Below are positions 45,801 to 58,487 of a stretch of DNA of 64,000 nt, piece after piece (within the stretch, counting starts at the first letter, position 1; each line of letters begins with the position of its first letter). The translations under genes and the position numbers were made by a program. The notes below the pieces were generated by a model. That model did no database searches, was not told the DNA's origin, and was given only the letters and a program-made list of their open reading frames with translations. The stretch comes from Amphiura filiformis. Lineage: Eukaryota > Echinodermata > Ophiuroidea > Amphilepidida > Amphiuridae. The DNA is taken from positions 22,368,893 to 22,432,892 of the forward strand of contig NC_092646.1 of assembly GCF_039555335.1 (NCBI RefSeq), in the 5' to 3' direction.

Positions 45801-45922
45801 TCAACTATCTACTGCTGATAGCACACTACTTCATCCACTATCTACTACTGATAGCATACTACTTCATCCACTATCTACTGCTGATAGCATACTACTTCAT
45901 CAACCATCTACAGCGGATAGTA
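42814..45922 (+). repeat. 33 bp satellite array, about 94 units
   Basis: Tandem copies of a 33 bp unit: CTATCTACTGCTGATAGCAT followed by ACTACTTCATCAA. Variants are few: GCATAC or GCACAC, CATCAAC or CATCCAC, and occasional CTTTATC and CTTAATC. Unit length is a multiple of three, so an 11-residue repeat (INYLLLIAYYF) appears as an open frame without being a gene. Each unit holds a CTATC/GATAG hairpin with two WGATAR-type sites. Segments of about 461 bp (14 units) are duplicated near 44831 and 45292. The array edges decay at 42814 and 45905-45920. Confidence 0.97.
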
Positions 45923-47014
45923 TTTTTTTGATACTACAAAATGTAATTAAATAGGGTTTTCTTGCAAGAAAATTCACGTAACTCTTTGCAGTTATGCAGT
46001 AATATGGATTAATATCTACTTAATTTTCCAAATAATCAAATATATAGGATGTTTCGATAAATTAACAAATAAATTATAAAACAGCCCCACGTTAGAATAT
46101 CTTAAAATGAAACACCTATAGCTCCGCGCAAACATCAAGTTGAAATAAAAGTATATTGGCATGCTGTTCTACAAAGGTGAATAGGATTTAGTAGCAGTAA
46201 GTTGAACATTTGAGTAATGATGGTCAATGCCTATTATTAGAAAGTTAACTAATACTAGGAACATAATCCTCCTTCATATATGAGTTACGTGCAAAAATCA
46301 GAAGTTTACAAAAATCATAACAAATTTAAAACTTTGCAACATTTTACAATTATATTAGCATATTTAGAATCTCCGTTAAACACGCATTCAAATGAGTACA
46401 AACAAGCCTGGTATTGGTACAGCGGTTCTTTAGATATAAAAATACCAAGTTGATGAAAGTTTATGACATAAACAACATAGCGCTTACTATATAATGACGC
46501 AGTTGCGCGGAAAGCCTTACTGTCTAAACATATATGGGCCATGGACACGTCGCTATGTACTTGAACTCAGTTTGAAGGCAATATTGCGTGCGGTCAAATG
46601 CCTATTGATTCCCTCATGATATAAGATACACCACATAGACAGAAGAACTTGAAGCAATACGATGACAACAGTGAGGCCTCTAGTTAGAGAAAACAACTCG
46701 TTTTGTGAGAAAAGAATAAAGCAAATGGCCGCGGAACTAGCGATTGCCTTAGCTGAATGTGTTGTCGGTTATTGCTATCTACGGTAGATAGTAGCATACG
46801 GTTACATGACTGCACTGCATGAGAAGGCTAGTCTATGTATGGTGTGTTCTTGTATTTGTATTATGAAGTTATAACTTGTTCGTTAGCTGTTTGTTTGTAT
46901 GTTTTGTTGTCTATCTAGCTTTTTGTTTATGTGTTTGTTTGTTTGTTAGTTGGGTGGTGTGTGTTTGTTTTATTTGTTTTGTTTGTTTGGCTTGTTTCCT
47001 TTTCTTATTTTCCT

Positions 47015-47053
<39 letters not shown>

Positions 47054-47186
47054 GCCTTTCTGTCTTTCTTTCTTACTTTCATTTCTCTCTTTCTTTACTT
47101 ACGTCTTTCTTCGCCTTTCGTTCTGTCTCTCTTTCTTTATGTTTCTTTCCTTTCTATCTGTCTATCTGTATGTCTGTCTGTGTGTG

Positions 47187-47239
<53 letters not shown>

Positions 47240-49009
47240 TTCTTTCAATATTTCTATATTTCATTTTTTTCAATCAATATTTCTTTCTCTGTTTGTTTGA
47301 TTGATTGATTCATTGATTCATTGATTGATTGATTCATTGATTGATTGATTCATTCATTCATTTCTTTCTGTGCTTGTTGCGGACACGATTCACACGATTC
47401 TGTTGTTATTAGGCCTACCGATGTTTTACTCTATTTTATCCCCTTCAAATATCAGGGTTTGTTTGGTCTAAAATAATCCAAACATTGATTAAGCATGTGT
47501 GGGCCGAAAATCAAACTTAACATTTGCTGAAGCATTTTGTTAAAATACTTATATAATATCAAAATCATCATGAAGCAAAACAATAAATATTATGACATTT
47601 TGTTTAAAATGTGAAAAAGAAATCCCCGCAAAACTTCATGTAAGCAAAACAATCCATATAAATAAATACTTCATAAATATTACTGCCCTAAATATGTCCT
47701 CGTCCTATTTATATACACAGACGCGTTCAAAACCAATAATTGACCAATTATCTTTATTTCCACTCACGTAGTAAAAGAGCAACTATTTAGCATATATTTC
47801 CCTTGCAAATGAGTATGTTTTCAACAACATAGCATACTAAATGTCACATTTGAAATTTAAATCGCCGTAGCAGTGTAAATGCATCGATACACGGAACGCA
47901 CCCGGCATATAGAGAAACTGAGCTAGTAAGCGATCTGTGTGTGCTGACCCCGCTTTCGGACTCTGTACTTATCATGCAGTCATCGCAGTATCATGGTAGA
48001 TTCTGCTATAGGTAACAAAAATCAAGAATTACTTCACTAATTAATACTAGGCTTATTGGTACTTATGTTTATATCATTTTTGTTATTAATCAATTATTAT
48101 TTTTTGAAATATTTTTTGACTTGGGGATAGCGATCGACTTTTGTGGGTTAAACGAAATGACCACATGTCAAATGCGCATAACGCACCGTTAAATCAGGGT
48201 AGGCGACCATTATTAACTAGCCTTTTACGGGGACGAATTATCCCTGGTTAAGGGTCTACACCACTTGCTGTATAAACATAGCAAATCATGTAATAAAAGT
48301 GGCCAGGGGCTTCTAACGATTAAAGCCAGATTGGCAATCGATTGTGATTGGATTATAGGGCCACCTTTGGAGTATTCAGATTGCTAGTTTACCGCTATAA
48401 TATGTCACATTTTTGTTTTACTTATTAATAGATTGTAAGATGTATATTCAGACCATATTAAGGAGTATTTTGGTGGACGTGACATGTGTGAAACCTTCGT
48501 TGTCATGGTGACGCATTAGGTACAGATCATTTTGGTTTGAATCTAGTATTTCTGTTACATTAAAATGGTTTGGTAACTACAGTTTTTCGGCAATATCATG
48601 CAAATTTTAGTTTAAAAAGTCCCAATAAGTAAATTAAGGCGCGACATAATTGACATCTATATTCTAATATTAATAATTTATAATTCCAAAGCAATTAGTC
48701 CGCTATAATATCTTGTCTGCTGGCTATATGCTTTGGTTTCGCCAAAGAAAATATTTCATTCTTCTCTTCATTAGCATTATACTCTCTTCATTAGCATTAT
48801 TTAAATGACATGTTCAAGTAGTTAGTCCACTAATTGTATTGCGACAATATATACGCTACATTTAGATGTCTCAGTCATGTAAGAAGTTATGTAAGAAGCT
48901 TAAAAACTTGAATTTGAAGTAATGTATGCATGCAGTTAACCAATATACAATGTTTAACATAGTATGTTGTAGGCTGCATGTATAATTCTGGATAGATGAT
49001 GATCAGCAG
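45923..49009. other. Spacer between the two satellite arrays
   Basis: AT-rich and without a gene. It contains fragments of the TTAA family near 46390-46440 and 48030-48075, one isolated satellite-like hairpin (CTATCTACGGTAGATAG at about 46777), the microsatellites described separately, and a 20 bp direct duplication (CTCTTCATTAGCATTAT) at about 48761-48801. Confidence 0.5.
46995..47370 (+). repeat. Compound microsatellite TTTC / TCTG / ATTGATTC
   Basis: (TTTC)n with interruptions lies at about 47011-47150, (TCTG)n at about 47160-47240, and (ATTGATTC)-like repeats at about 47296-47362. Three long frames across it (46876-47308) are leucine/serine/phenylalanine-rich translations of the repeats, not proteins. 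Confidence 0.95.
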
Positions 49010-50500
49010 AAGATGACAATAATTTGTTATCAGCAGTAGATAGTCTATAACGTTATGTTTTATCAGCAGTAGATAGTGGATGAAGTATAGTGTGCTATCA
49101 CATTATATGTAAGTGATGAAATAATGTGCTATCAGCAGTAGATGGTTGATGAAGTAGAGTGCTGTCAGATAGCGGATGAAGTAGTATGCTATCAGCAGTA
49201 GATAGTTATAGTAGTGTGCTATATTAGCAGTATTGATGAAGTATATTATGATATCAGTGGTAGATACGTGATGAAGTAGTTTGCTATCAGCAGTAGATAG
49301 TTGATGAAGTTGTATGCTATCAGCGGTATATAATTGATGAAGTAGTATGTTATCAGCAGTAAATATTTGATGAAGTAGTGTGCTATCAGCAGTAGATAGT
49401 TGATGAAGTAGCGTGCTATCAGCAGTAGATAGTAGATGAAGTAGTATGCTATATAGTTGATGAAGTAGTATATGCTATCAGCAGTAGATAGTTGATGAAA
49501 TAGTATGCTATCAGCAGTAGATAGTTGATGAAGTAGTGTGCTATCAGCAGTAGATAGTTGATGAAGTAGTGTGCTATCAGCAGTAGATAGTTGATGAAGT
49601 AGTGTGCTATCAGCAGTAGATAGTTGATGAAGTAGTGTGCTATCAGCAGTAGATAGTTGATGAAGTAGTGTGTTATCAGCAGTAGATAGTTGATGTTATC
49701 AGCAGTAGATAGTTGATGAAGTAGTGTGCTATCAGCAGTAGATAGTTGATGAAGTAATATGTTATCAGCAGTAGATAGTTGATGAAGTAGTGTGTTATCA
49801 GCAGTAGATAGGTGATGAAGTAGTTTGCCATCAGCAGTAGATAGTTGATGAGTAATATGTTATCAGCAGTAGATAGTTGATGACGTAATATGCTATCAGC
49901 AGTAGATAGTAGACGAAGTAGTATGCTCAGTAGTAGATAGTTGATAAAGTAGCATGCTATCAGCAGTAGATAGTTGATGAAGTAGTATGCTATCAGCAGT
50001 AGATAGTGGATGAAGTATAGTATGCTATCAGCAGTAGATAGTTGATGAAGTAGTGTGCTATCAGCAGTAGATTGATGAATTAATGTGTTATCAGCAGCAG
50101 GTAGTTAATGAATAGTGTGATATATTGATGAAGAAGTGTGCTATTAACATTAAATTGTTGATGGTGTAGTGTGATGAAGTAATGTGCTTTCAGCCGCAGG
50201 TGGTAGGTGACATGGCAAAATGTGCCATCAGCAGTAGGCCTAGATAGTTGACGAAATAGTGTGCTATCAGTTGTTGGTAAATCAATGTGTTATCAGCTGT
50301 AGAAAGTTGATGAATTAGTGTGCTGTCAGCAGGAAATAGTTAATGAAGTAGCGAAGTATCAGCAATAGATGATTGATGAAGTATTTTGCTATCAGCAGTA
50401 GATAGTTTATGAAGTAGTATGTTATCAGCGGTTGATAACTGATGAAGTAGTGCTCTATCAGTTCTAGATATTTGATGGAGCAGTGTAATATCAGCAGTTT
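49010..50500 (-). repeat. 33 bp satellite array in opposite orientation, about 40 units
   Basis: The same unit as at 42814-45922 but reversed: GCTATCAGCAGTAGATAGTT, GATGAAGTAGTGT. The centre (about 49370-49830) is regular. Both edges are eroded, with truncated or mutated units (for example 49010-49350 and 50080-50500). Together with the first array it forms a large inverted repeat about 7.7 kb across with a 3.1 kb spacer. Confidence 0.95.
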
Positions 50501-52262
50501 AACTGATATATACAGTGATATGCATTGTATCATTCTGCGGGACATAAGTGCTGATACAGTGAACTATACGGATATTATCATTATACTGTTATAAAGTCCA
50601 CTACAGGCTATGCTGTTTAATATGGTGCCATTGTAAAGAGTTGATGACTGTGATGTTTTTAAAAGTATACCACAGTCGTTAAATATACTGATAGCATTAG
50701 GTGTCTAATGGTTGGACTTATAGATATAACAAAAAGCAGAAATATAATCATAAGGAAAGTGTTCTTTAACATCACACTCCAATTCCCACGATTTAAAAAA
50801 CAAATATACATTGCAATAAATACGCAAGTCGCCATGCACATTCAACAGCGAATTTTACAATGAACTGCTTCTAAAATTCGTAATCACGAATGACTGAAGT
50901 AATCATGTATAAAATTAGCATTTTTGAAGTGAAAGACAAAGAACACAAATAATCTAAAAATACGTTGTTTTATCCAAAAACTCGGCTGTTTCTGCATATG
51001 ATACAAGATTACCATAATTTCTTAAAGTAAAGATGTTTTAGATGTAAGCTGAAACAAAGCCCCAAACAAGTACATAAAATCCAACTAGCGTGTAAGCCCC
51101 ATCGAGAGCGTCTATATACCAACAGAGGTACAGTAACATTTTACTCACTTACGCTATATATAATAACCAAGGACACTCGTAACTAATTAGCCAAATAGAC
51201 GTGCTTGTAACGCAGTGTGATCTCCGTGGAGAGTCCCTAATCAAACTAAGTACCCCGGTGGAATCTCAAAACAATATGGCCGATTGACAACTTTGTCCCA
51301 CGGGTCCCCCTGGGTTTTATAGTGACGGGGGTCAGTCCGAACGGACTGGTCATTGCATGCTCTCACCCCGGATACGGCTGAGCAGCGTGACAAGATCAAA
51401 AATTAGAATATTGACCGCGAGATTGTGCTGCATGTAGTCGGCTTTTTGGGTTGATTGTTTTAGAATTAGTTACATTGTTCTTTTTTAGAAAGACAATGCA
51501 GGGAAAAGTAACTTTGAATGATTAAAGGAGTGTTGAGAGGAAGGGGAAAAGGTACTGGAATATGGGAAAAGGGGAGAAGCTGTAGACAAAATAAGAATGG
51601 AATGACAGTGAATGAGTGCGATAATGAGTGTATACGTTGGGAAGTGTGGTTAAACATTAGTGGGGGAAAGAAAATGAGGGAGGGAGAGCGAAAGAGGTGG
51701 ATGGAATGAGATGAAATGAGAAGGAAGAGATATACATTCTAGAAAAAAGGGGATATAAAGAAGAAAATTCAATTGATGATAAAATACAGACAGAGCATAA
51801 TAAGAAAGGTGAAAGTTTAACTTACGATGTTTTAAAAATTAAAATTATAACTTGACAGAAATTATTCCTAGATAATGAGGTTAAGTTTCATTTTCTGTTT
51901 CATTTATGTCTGCCAGAGCCTACTTCATTTAAAGTCCATTTTGAAATATCACATTAAGATTGTTTTTGTAGGGTCGTTAATGAGACTATAATAGAACTAC
52001 GATTCGTCGCTCAAGTAGTGATTTCTTTTATACTGTCATTTTATGGCGCTATGATATGATTTTAACCAAATATTTTCTTGCATAAAATCAATGCTAATTT
52101 AGTATCATATGATATTGAACACTTTTTGAGGGTTATGAGGTACAAATTCTTACAGCTTATGGTCTGTTGTATTGATTAAAGAGCGCCATCTAGAGTTTTC
52201 ACTTTACTTTTCATATTACCTCTCGTCTTCCGTAGATAGCACACTAAAACAATTTAGACTTA
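50501..52262. other. Intergenic
   Basis: No gene recognised. A purine-rich stretch lies at 51520-51740 (GGAAGGGG, GGGAGAGCGAAAGAGG). A GC-richer patch lies at 51290-51400 with a GTCCGAACGGAC palindrome. Confidence 0.3.
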
Positions 52263-52359
52263 CCTTAACCCCATGGGTACTATCTGCTGATTGGTTACAA
52301 GAAGACTATTATGTTTTATTGAACCAATCAGCAGCATGGTAAGAGTGGTGTTAGGGTTG
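52263..52359. repeat. Foldback (CTGCTGATTGGTT arms)
   Basis: TATCTGCTGATTGGTT pairs with AACCAATCAGCAGCATG across a ~30 bp loop, with outer CCTTAACCCC/GGTGTTAGGG pairing more loosely. It shares arm words with 20482-20551. A lone GTAGATAGCAC word lies immediately upstream. Confidence 0.5.
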
Positions 52360-53437
52360 AAAAGGATTGAGCTTATCCATAAGCTGTGTTTCAATTGGTC
52401 ACTAAGATTAATAATATGGTGTAATTAACCAATCACAGATGCTGTAAGAAAGATATTAGTTTGAATGGGTTAAGTCATATTTAATTTAGTGTTTTCATTG
52501 CGTAATTTCCGATTTTCAAATTTATATACCGTATAGGCCAGGCGGCGGATGACATGATCGAGCCGGCAACTTGTGAAACCGCCCGGCCGTATATGGCATT
52601 TTCCAATATACTCAGTTAGTTTTGTGGGGTTCATTATCGAACCCCAACGGTTTTAGCTTGTATTTATATTATTTATCAACATAGGCCTATTTGTTTGTGA
52701 TATTTCAAGCGTTTTAAAATTTCAAAATAATCCCATTCAATTACACGGTTGACGATGAAAATGTACTGAATTTAGAGAATGCAATTCGGCCACCACCTGG
52801 TATAGGCCTCTAAATAGACAAATAAAGATTTTGATAAAATGCATATTGAAATTGTTTTCTGACATTTTTATTAAGAAAAAAATTGTATTATATGGATTGG
52901 TATCCATCAGTTTCCAATGATTATGGACATGACTGCCACATCAAAATGAAAATAATATAGAAGCTACTTTTTTATTGATGAATATTATAAAAGGTCATAA
53001 AACTATAAATCCTGGGCATTTCAAGAAGATCCAATGTTACATTTTGAAGAAGCAGGCTTATCAATAAAACTAATGTGTACTAATCATTTTTATACAGCCT
53101 ACAATGTGTGCCTTATGTATTTACATGACTTTATCAAAATATTCAAAAACATGTCACTCCAAGCACAATACTTGGTGTTATTACCCCATAATAAACAGAA
53201 AGAAATGAATTGCATTTGTGCATGAAATAATAACAAATATGTTTTCCAAATAAATACTAGAAGAAATTAATAACATCATAAATAAATATTTGAAACGAAA
53301 AAAAATCACTTTAAAGTATCCTTGGCAAAAATATATTATTTATCACATAATTATGTCCATGCTATTATTTCATTATCTCATAATCGTTTTAAACAAATGA
53401 AAACAGACAAAGATATTTGCAATACTTTTTACCATGT
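52360..53437. other. Intergenic
   Basis: Contains a modest GC-rich hairpin at about 52530-52596 (CCGTATAGGCCAGGCGGCGG with ACCGCCCGGCCGTATATGGC). Otherwise AT-rich, no gene. Confidence 0.35.
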
Positions 53438-53678
53438 TTACCCTCTCCATCCGGGTGTCGACTGCAGACGACAATTTTCAAATTTTGTTTAAAAATTTGA
53501 AAAATTTCAGAATTGTACATTTTTATGCCCATATTTGGAATCAGCATGAAAAATGCATTAAAATGAGTACAAACAAGCCCAGTATTGGTTTAGTGGTTCT
53601 TGAGATAGCTCTAGATATTTTGAGAAAATGTCTCAAAACTTTAACTGTTGGAGCCTATAAGCAGCACGCAAAGCTTAA
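53438..53678 (+). mobile_element. TTAA-flanked family, copy 4
   Basis: Contains CCCTCTCCATCCGGGTGTCG, ACTGCAGACGACAATTTTCA, GGAATCAGCATGAAAAATGC, AAATGAGTACAAACAAGCCC and AGTATTGGTTTAGTGGTTCT, and ends at CACGCAAAGCTTAA. The left TTAA is degraded (TTTA). Confidence 0.75.
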
Positions 53679-55546
53679 GTTTTAATTCAGTGGTCACACT
53701 TTTTGTGCCAAATCGTGTAAAGAAAATATTTGATCAATACCCATGGCAAAAATAAGAACAATATTTGAGTGACCATCTGCGCCGATATACTCGTGTCCAC
53801 TTCTGTGGTCATTTCCCTGGTCCGGTTTCCCTTAGGGACTCATCGGACATGGAGGACACCCAATAACACGGAAGCCTGACTCATGTCCATTGCATCCGAT
53901 TGGTGCTCTGTTATAGCGAGTAACTGGACAAAGCTTCGCTCGTCTGTCTGGACCTTGGTATAACTGCATAGGCCGATATACCAGAGTAGTCTTCAATATT
54001 CAATTTTTTGGTGGAATGAAATATTGATATTTTGCCAAATGCTAATTCATGTGGAATTAAAATTAAACATACCTGGATTGAATTTAAACATATCAGTTTA
54101 TTCTTTTACAAAATAATACTAAATTTACAGATGTTTACAGTGTACTACTATATACTTGATTTAAAAAAGTCGGTATAAGTGTAAATATTCTACCAAATTT
54201 GGTTTCCAACTGAAGGCATCATAACTAAAAGATGTTAAGTCACATTGAGTGCATTTCGAGATAAATGGCAAAGAAGGTTGTTATGTCCGGAAAATTATAT
54301 ATATTATAGGAAACTACATAATACTAGTACTCGATTCCAAAAATTCGGTAGTGTAAAGATTATACCAAATTTGGTTTCTAAAATACGGGTTACCGTTATA
54401 TCACATTGAATACACATCGAGATAAATGACAAAGAAGCTTGTTATATCCATGTAGTTTCAATGCAAGGAGGTGGTTTTGTCCATGCAATTTTAATACTCT
54501 ACAACAGTACTTCACTATGAAATTTGCACATAGGGTGTAGATAGAACCCTTGTAGCAGAAACTGACACTAACTTATTTCCTGATTTTGTGATTTAAACCC
54601 CTGCTAGTTCTGAGGTCCCCAATTGGTAGTGCAAATGGTTTCAATTGTGATGTGTTATAGTATGCTTATTATCTATACATGGGCATCAAGCCTGAGGTGA
54701 ACATGGAGACGTGATTCCCCCCCCCCCCCCCACCCCAACTTTTTTGGGAAATCTGTCATTTTTTTCAGCCAGTTTTTGACAATTTAAGCAATGTTCCCTC
54801 TCCCCACTTTTCTAGACGAACTGACGCCGATGCATTATGAATTTCTGTTTTGCTAATAGTTGTTTTAGATATAAATGCCAAGTTGCTAATATAACATATA
54901 AAAGGTTAGAAAGGTCCTTTTGACCCAAGTATATGAACTATGTTTTACCATAGTAGACCTATAATAGTATAATACTCCATACAATTTCATGTAGAAAATA
55001 GCTTAGTAATAGTGTTGTAAAAGGGTCCAAAAGTGTCAAAAGTACAACTATTACCACTTCCACAGTATTCATCTTTTGCACATGTATCAATAATTAATTA
55101 ATCTATGGACTAGCAGTAACGAAATAATGATGTCAACATTTCAAGTTTCAATACAGTAACTATTAAGAATGAACATCGAACTATAAATAAGATTACTTGT
55201 CTATGTTATATCGTAAAATATATAAACTAACCGTAAAGGAATTATATCAATGGAGAAGATTGGAATATAGAGGCAATATGCTACCAAAAAAGGCCTGGAT
55301 GTTAATGATATATAGTGATGATAATCCCCTACAGATGAAGTCATTACTAATCCCATAGGGCTATCGTGTTAATGTACATTTCAATAGAAAAGATTGCTAA
55401 GAAGAACGTGTGAGTGAATATCAATGAGGGGGTATGATTAATTGTAGAATGGACAAAATTGCCAGCCCAAATTAGCCATTATCTGGCGTGTTTGTAGACG
55501 GAAATATTACGAGGGTTGTAGAGTGCAAGTATACCCCATCTGTAAT
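53679..55546. other. Intergenic
   Basis: The phrase GCCGATATAC occurs at about 53782 and 53972, bracketing a GC-richer patch of unknown nature. A diverged direct repeat of ~125-165 bp (TCCAAAAATTCGG, TACCAAATTTGGTTTC, CATCGAGATAAATG) lies at about 54120-54450. A C homopolymer run lies near 54720. Confidence 0.35.
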
Positions 55547-55837
55547 GGGCTATTCCGTCTAAAATCCACACTCCCCCTGTAGAAGATTTTGGAAATAGCT
55601 TCCACAAGGGGAATATGAATTTTGAATGGAATTAACACATTAGGGAGCTCCATTTGAATTTCATACACCCTCTGAGAAAGATTTCCCCATGAATTTTCCA
55701 CAGAGGGAGGACAAGTTTCAAATGGAGCTGCCTAGGCCCCTAATGTGTTCATTCCATTTAAAATTCATACTCCCCCTGTAGAAAATATTTCCAAAATCTT
55801 CAATAGGGGTAGTGTGGATTTTAAATGAAATAGCCCC
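55547..55837. mobile_element. Foldback family A, intermediate subtype
   Basis: Opens GGGCTATTCCGTCTAAAATC and closes GGATTTTAAATGAAATAGCCCC. Contains CTCCCCCTGTAGAAGATTTT, TTCATACACCCTCTGAGAAA and GGAGCTGCCTA modules, in the order seen at 37532-37783. Short minus-strand frames here derive from the palindrome. Confidence 0.75.
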
Positions 55838-55845
55838 ATAGCTGC

Positions 55846-55914
55846 CAGGTGTCAGATATGCATAAACTATAGATTGCAAATAGTGCCAAATGTGCATAGG
55901 GCAGCTATGCAAGT
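55846..55914. repeat. Small foldback with CATAGCTGCC arms
   Basis: CATAGCTGCCAGGTGT and the complementary GTGCATAGGGCAGCTATG bracket a ~35 bp loop containing AAACTATAGATTGCAAATAG. The arms resemble the AATAGCTGCC core of 5211 and 10051. Confidence 0.45.
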
Positions 55915-56111
55915 ATGTCGTTTTTTGCACCAACCCGTCGATTACATTGCATGCTGGGAAAAATGTTCTCTGTACTACAGAGGGCGATATAGGGGTGAAA
56001 AAGTTTGTTCACTATTGCAAATAATTTTGCCCATGAAGTAGCTTGAAGTTACTTGTGTATGGCAAGAACGGTCAAGCTCCATTTAGAATAGTTTAGATGA
56101 TCTGTGTTGCA

Positions 56112-57062
56112 GCCATGCAGGTGGGGTGTGCATGGGGTGCGTTTGTAGGGTGGGTGGGGTGCGTAGGAAGCTTTGGGGTGTCGGATTAGAGGAGGGTGCA
56201 TGTGGGAGAGGAGAGGTACCTTTTGTAGGGTGCGTTTGTAGGGTGGGTGGGGTGCGTAGGAAGCTTTGGGATGTCGGATTAGAGGAGGGTGCATGTGGGA
56301 GAGGAGAGGTACCTTTTGTAGGGTGCGTTTGTAGGGTGGGTGGGGTGGGTAGGAAGCTTTGGGGTGTCGGATTAGAGGAGGGTGCATGTGGGAGAGGAGA
56401 GGTACCTTTTGTAGGGTGCGTTTGTAGGGTGGGTGGGGTGCGTAGGAAGCCTTGGGGTGTCGGATTAGAGGAGGGTCCATGTGGGAGAGGAGAGGTACCT
56501 TTTGTAGGGTGCGTTTGTAGGGTGGGTGGGGTGCGTAGGAAGCTTTGGGGTGTCGGATTAGAGGAGGGTGCATGTGGGAGAGGAGAGGTACCTTTTGTAG
56601 GGTGCGTTTGTAGGGTGGTGGGGTGCGTAGGAAGCTGTGGGGTGTCGGATTAGAGGAGGGTGCATGTGGGAGAGGAGAGGTACTTTTGTAGGGTGCGTTT
56701 GTAGGGTGGGTGGAGGGGTGCGTAGGAAGCTTTGGGTGTCGGATTAGAGGAGGGTGCATGTGGGAGAGGAGAGGTACCTTTTGTAGGGTGCGTTTGTAGG
56801 GTGGGTGGGGTGCGTAGGAAGCTTTGGGTGTCGGATTAGAGGAGGGTGCATGTGGGAGAGGAGAGGTACCTTTTGTAGGGTGCGTTTGTAGGGTGGGTGG
56901 GGTGCGTAGGAAGCTTTGGGGTGTCGGATTAGAGGAGGGTGCATGTGGGAGAGGAGAGATACCTTTTGTAGGGTGCGTTTGTAGGGTGGGTGGGGTGCGT
57001 ATGAAGCTTTGGGGTGTCGGATTAGAGGAGGGTGCATGTGGGAGAGGAGAGGTACCTTTGTA
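56112..57062 (+). repeat. 93 bp G-rich minisatellite, ten copies
   Basis: The period is 93 bp (for example GGTACC at 56215, 56308 and 56401). A unit reads GGGTGCGTTTGTAGGGTGGG, TGGGGTGCGTAGGAAGCTTT, GGGGTGTCGGATTAGAGGAG, GGTGCATGTGGGAGAGGAGA, GGTACCTTTTGTA. 93 is divisible by three and the unit has almost no stop codons, so long proline- or glycine-rich frames open on both strands. Indels in several copies switch the frame, which argues against a protein. GGG-loop-GGGTGGGTGGGG in every unit could form a G-quadruplex. Confidence 0.95.
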
Positions 57063-58487
57063 CGCGGGGAGATTTTGTATTGAATTTGCCAAGTCATTGT
57101 CAAGAAGTGATGACGGTCTTTTTGCACGGGGTTTCGGGGCAAGGAAAGTCTACATTAGTCGTAAATGAATATCATATTAAAAAGATGTTTGTGATGACAG
57201 GGCATATAGTAGTATATTACCTTAAAAATAGGATTACATAGAAAGATACGGAAGTATATCAAAGATCACTCATACATGATGAGTAATCTTGTGAACTTGT
57301 AAAATGGATATGTAATGTTTAAGTTTTGCTTACATATACCACTGAACATAAAAAGACAGAAAGAAAGAAATATAAACTTTATTATCTGATAGAGCGTTAA
57401 GCTTTGGCAAAAGACAAAAATGTCACTTATGAAACTGAAGACGCCACATCAGGAAATATGGTGTCATTAGAATGAGTTAACATGGTTATCATAAAGTAAC
57501 AATAGCAACACTCCGCCATGTTTTTATGTTTTGTCTTAAGGGGCGGATCCTTTAAGGAGTCTTGGTGTCGCCAGCCCCCGGCTCACTTCGCTCGACGTAG
57601 CCACTTGAACCAAGCGACACAAAGTGTAGAATTTGCCGGCAGTTTCTGGTTCGGAAACCGCCCTGTTCACACCAGTTACTTCCTGCAGATATAACATCAT
57701 ATGTTTTTAGACACACACACTTATACTCTCGGAGTATATATGATCATCAATCGTACTTGTTGACTAAGCAATGTTTTTACTGTATATTCTCAAACTGAGC
57801 ACCATATTCGATCTGCGATGAGGTGGTGATGCAAAACTAAACACTAGTATACATGTTATATTTCACACAAAAACATAGGTAGCAATAGTATCTATTTTTC
57901 TTGAATTTTTGAATTGTGTTTATTCTTAAGGAGCATGGTAAAAGTGTCGCATCAATATTTTGATTTGAATGTCTGGTAGTTTTCAAGTAGCTTGTAGTAT
58001 TTTTGTAGTCGATTTCATAATATAGTAAACAGAGTGTAGTGTTAAAACACAACTAATGGTTCGTCTATCTTATCGTGATCTTGAACACGATAACCATCAA
58101 GTGTTGGTTGACTTTTAGCCCCCTCTCCATCGCCATTTTTTCCTCTTCCTTTTTCGCGTTTGGCTGCCATTTTTTTGAGCATATCGATTTGTTTGTTCTT
58201 AAGGGTTACTTGAAAAGTTGAAAACTAGGCCTATAGTATTTCATTGAGGGATATGAAACCTCCTGTGGGTCTACACGTGTTGCATTCGAAGTGTGCAATC
58301 GTTTGTTTTTTCAAGACTTTGTCCGCAAAACTTTTTTCTTTCGTATAACTGATGGCAAGATTATGGGTGCATATATATGCTATATATTGGACCACTTATA
58401 AGTTCATAACTTTACCATACCAATATTATTATTCATTCGATATAAGGCGATTGTCAAAATGGGTGTCTATAAATTCGGCTACCTTGT
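57063..58487. other. Intergenic
   Basis: Contains a lone minisatellite unit (about 57125-57160: TTTCGGGGCAAGGAAAGTCT, ACATTAGTCG) related to 28965-29672. There is a GC-richer patch at 57540-57665. No gene recognised. Confidence 0.4.

Noticed and set aside
46876-47308. Three overlapping 116-142 aa frames rich in L, S, F and C
   Set aside because: They are translations of TTTC and TCTG microsatellites in all three frames; no start context or domain.
42814-50500. CRISPR array
   Set aside because: Repeats are contiguous 33 bp units without unique spacers, in animal DNA; they are satellites.
51290-51400. GC-richer patch as an exon or promoter
   Set aside because: No splice sites, frame or promoter elements beyond one short palindrome.
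55920-55965. TTCCCAGCATGC-like ZNF143 site (reverse strand)
   Set aside because: Single short match without a neighbouring promoter or exon; chance is likely.
56049-57142. 347-aa and 132-aa proline-rich repeat proteins on the minus strand, glycine-rich frames on the plus strand
   Set aside because: The 93 bp minisatellite is stop-free in several frames and indels switch the frame between copies; no signal peptide or conserved start.
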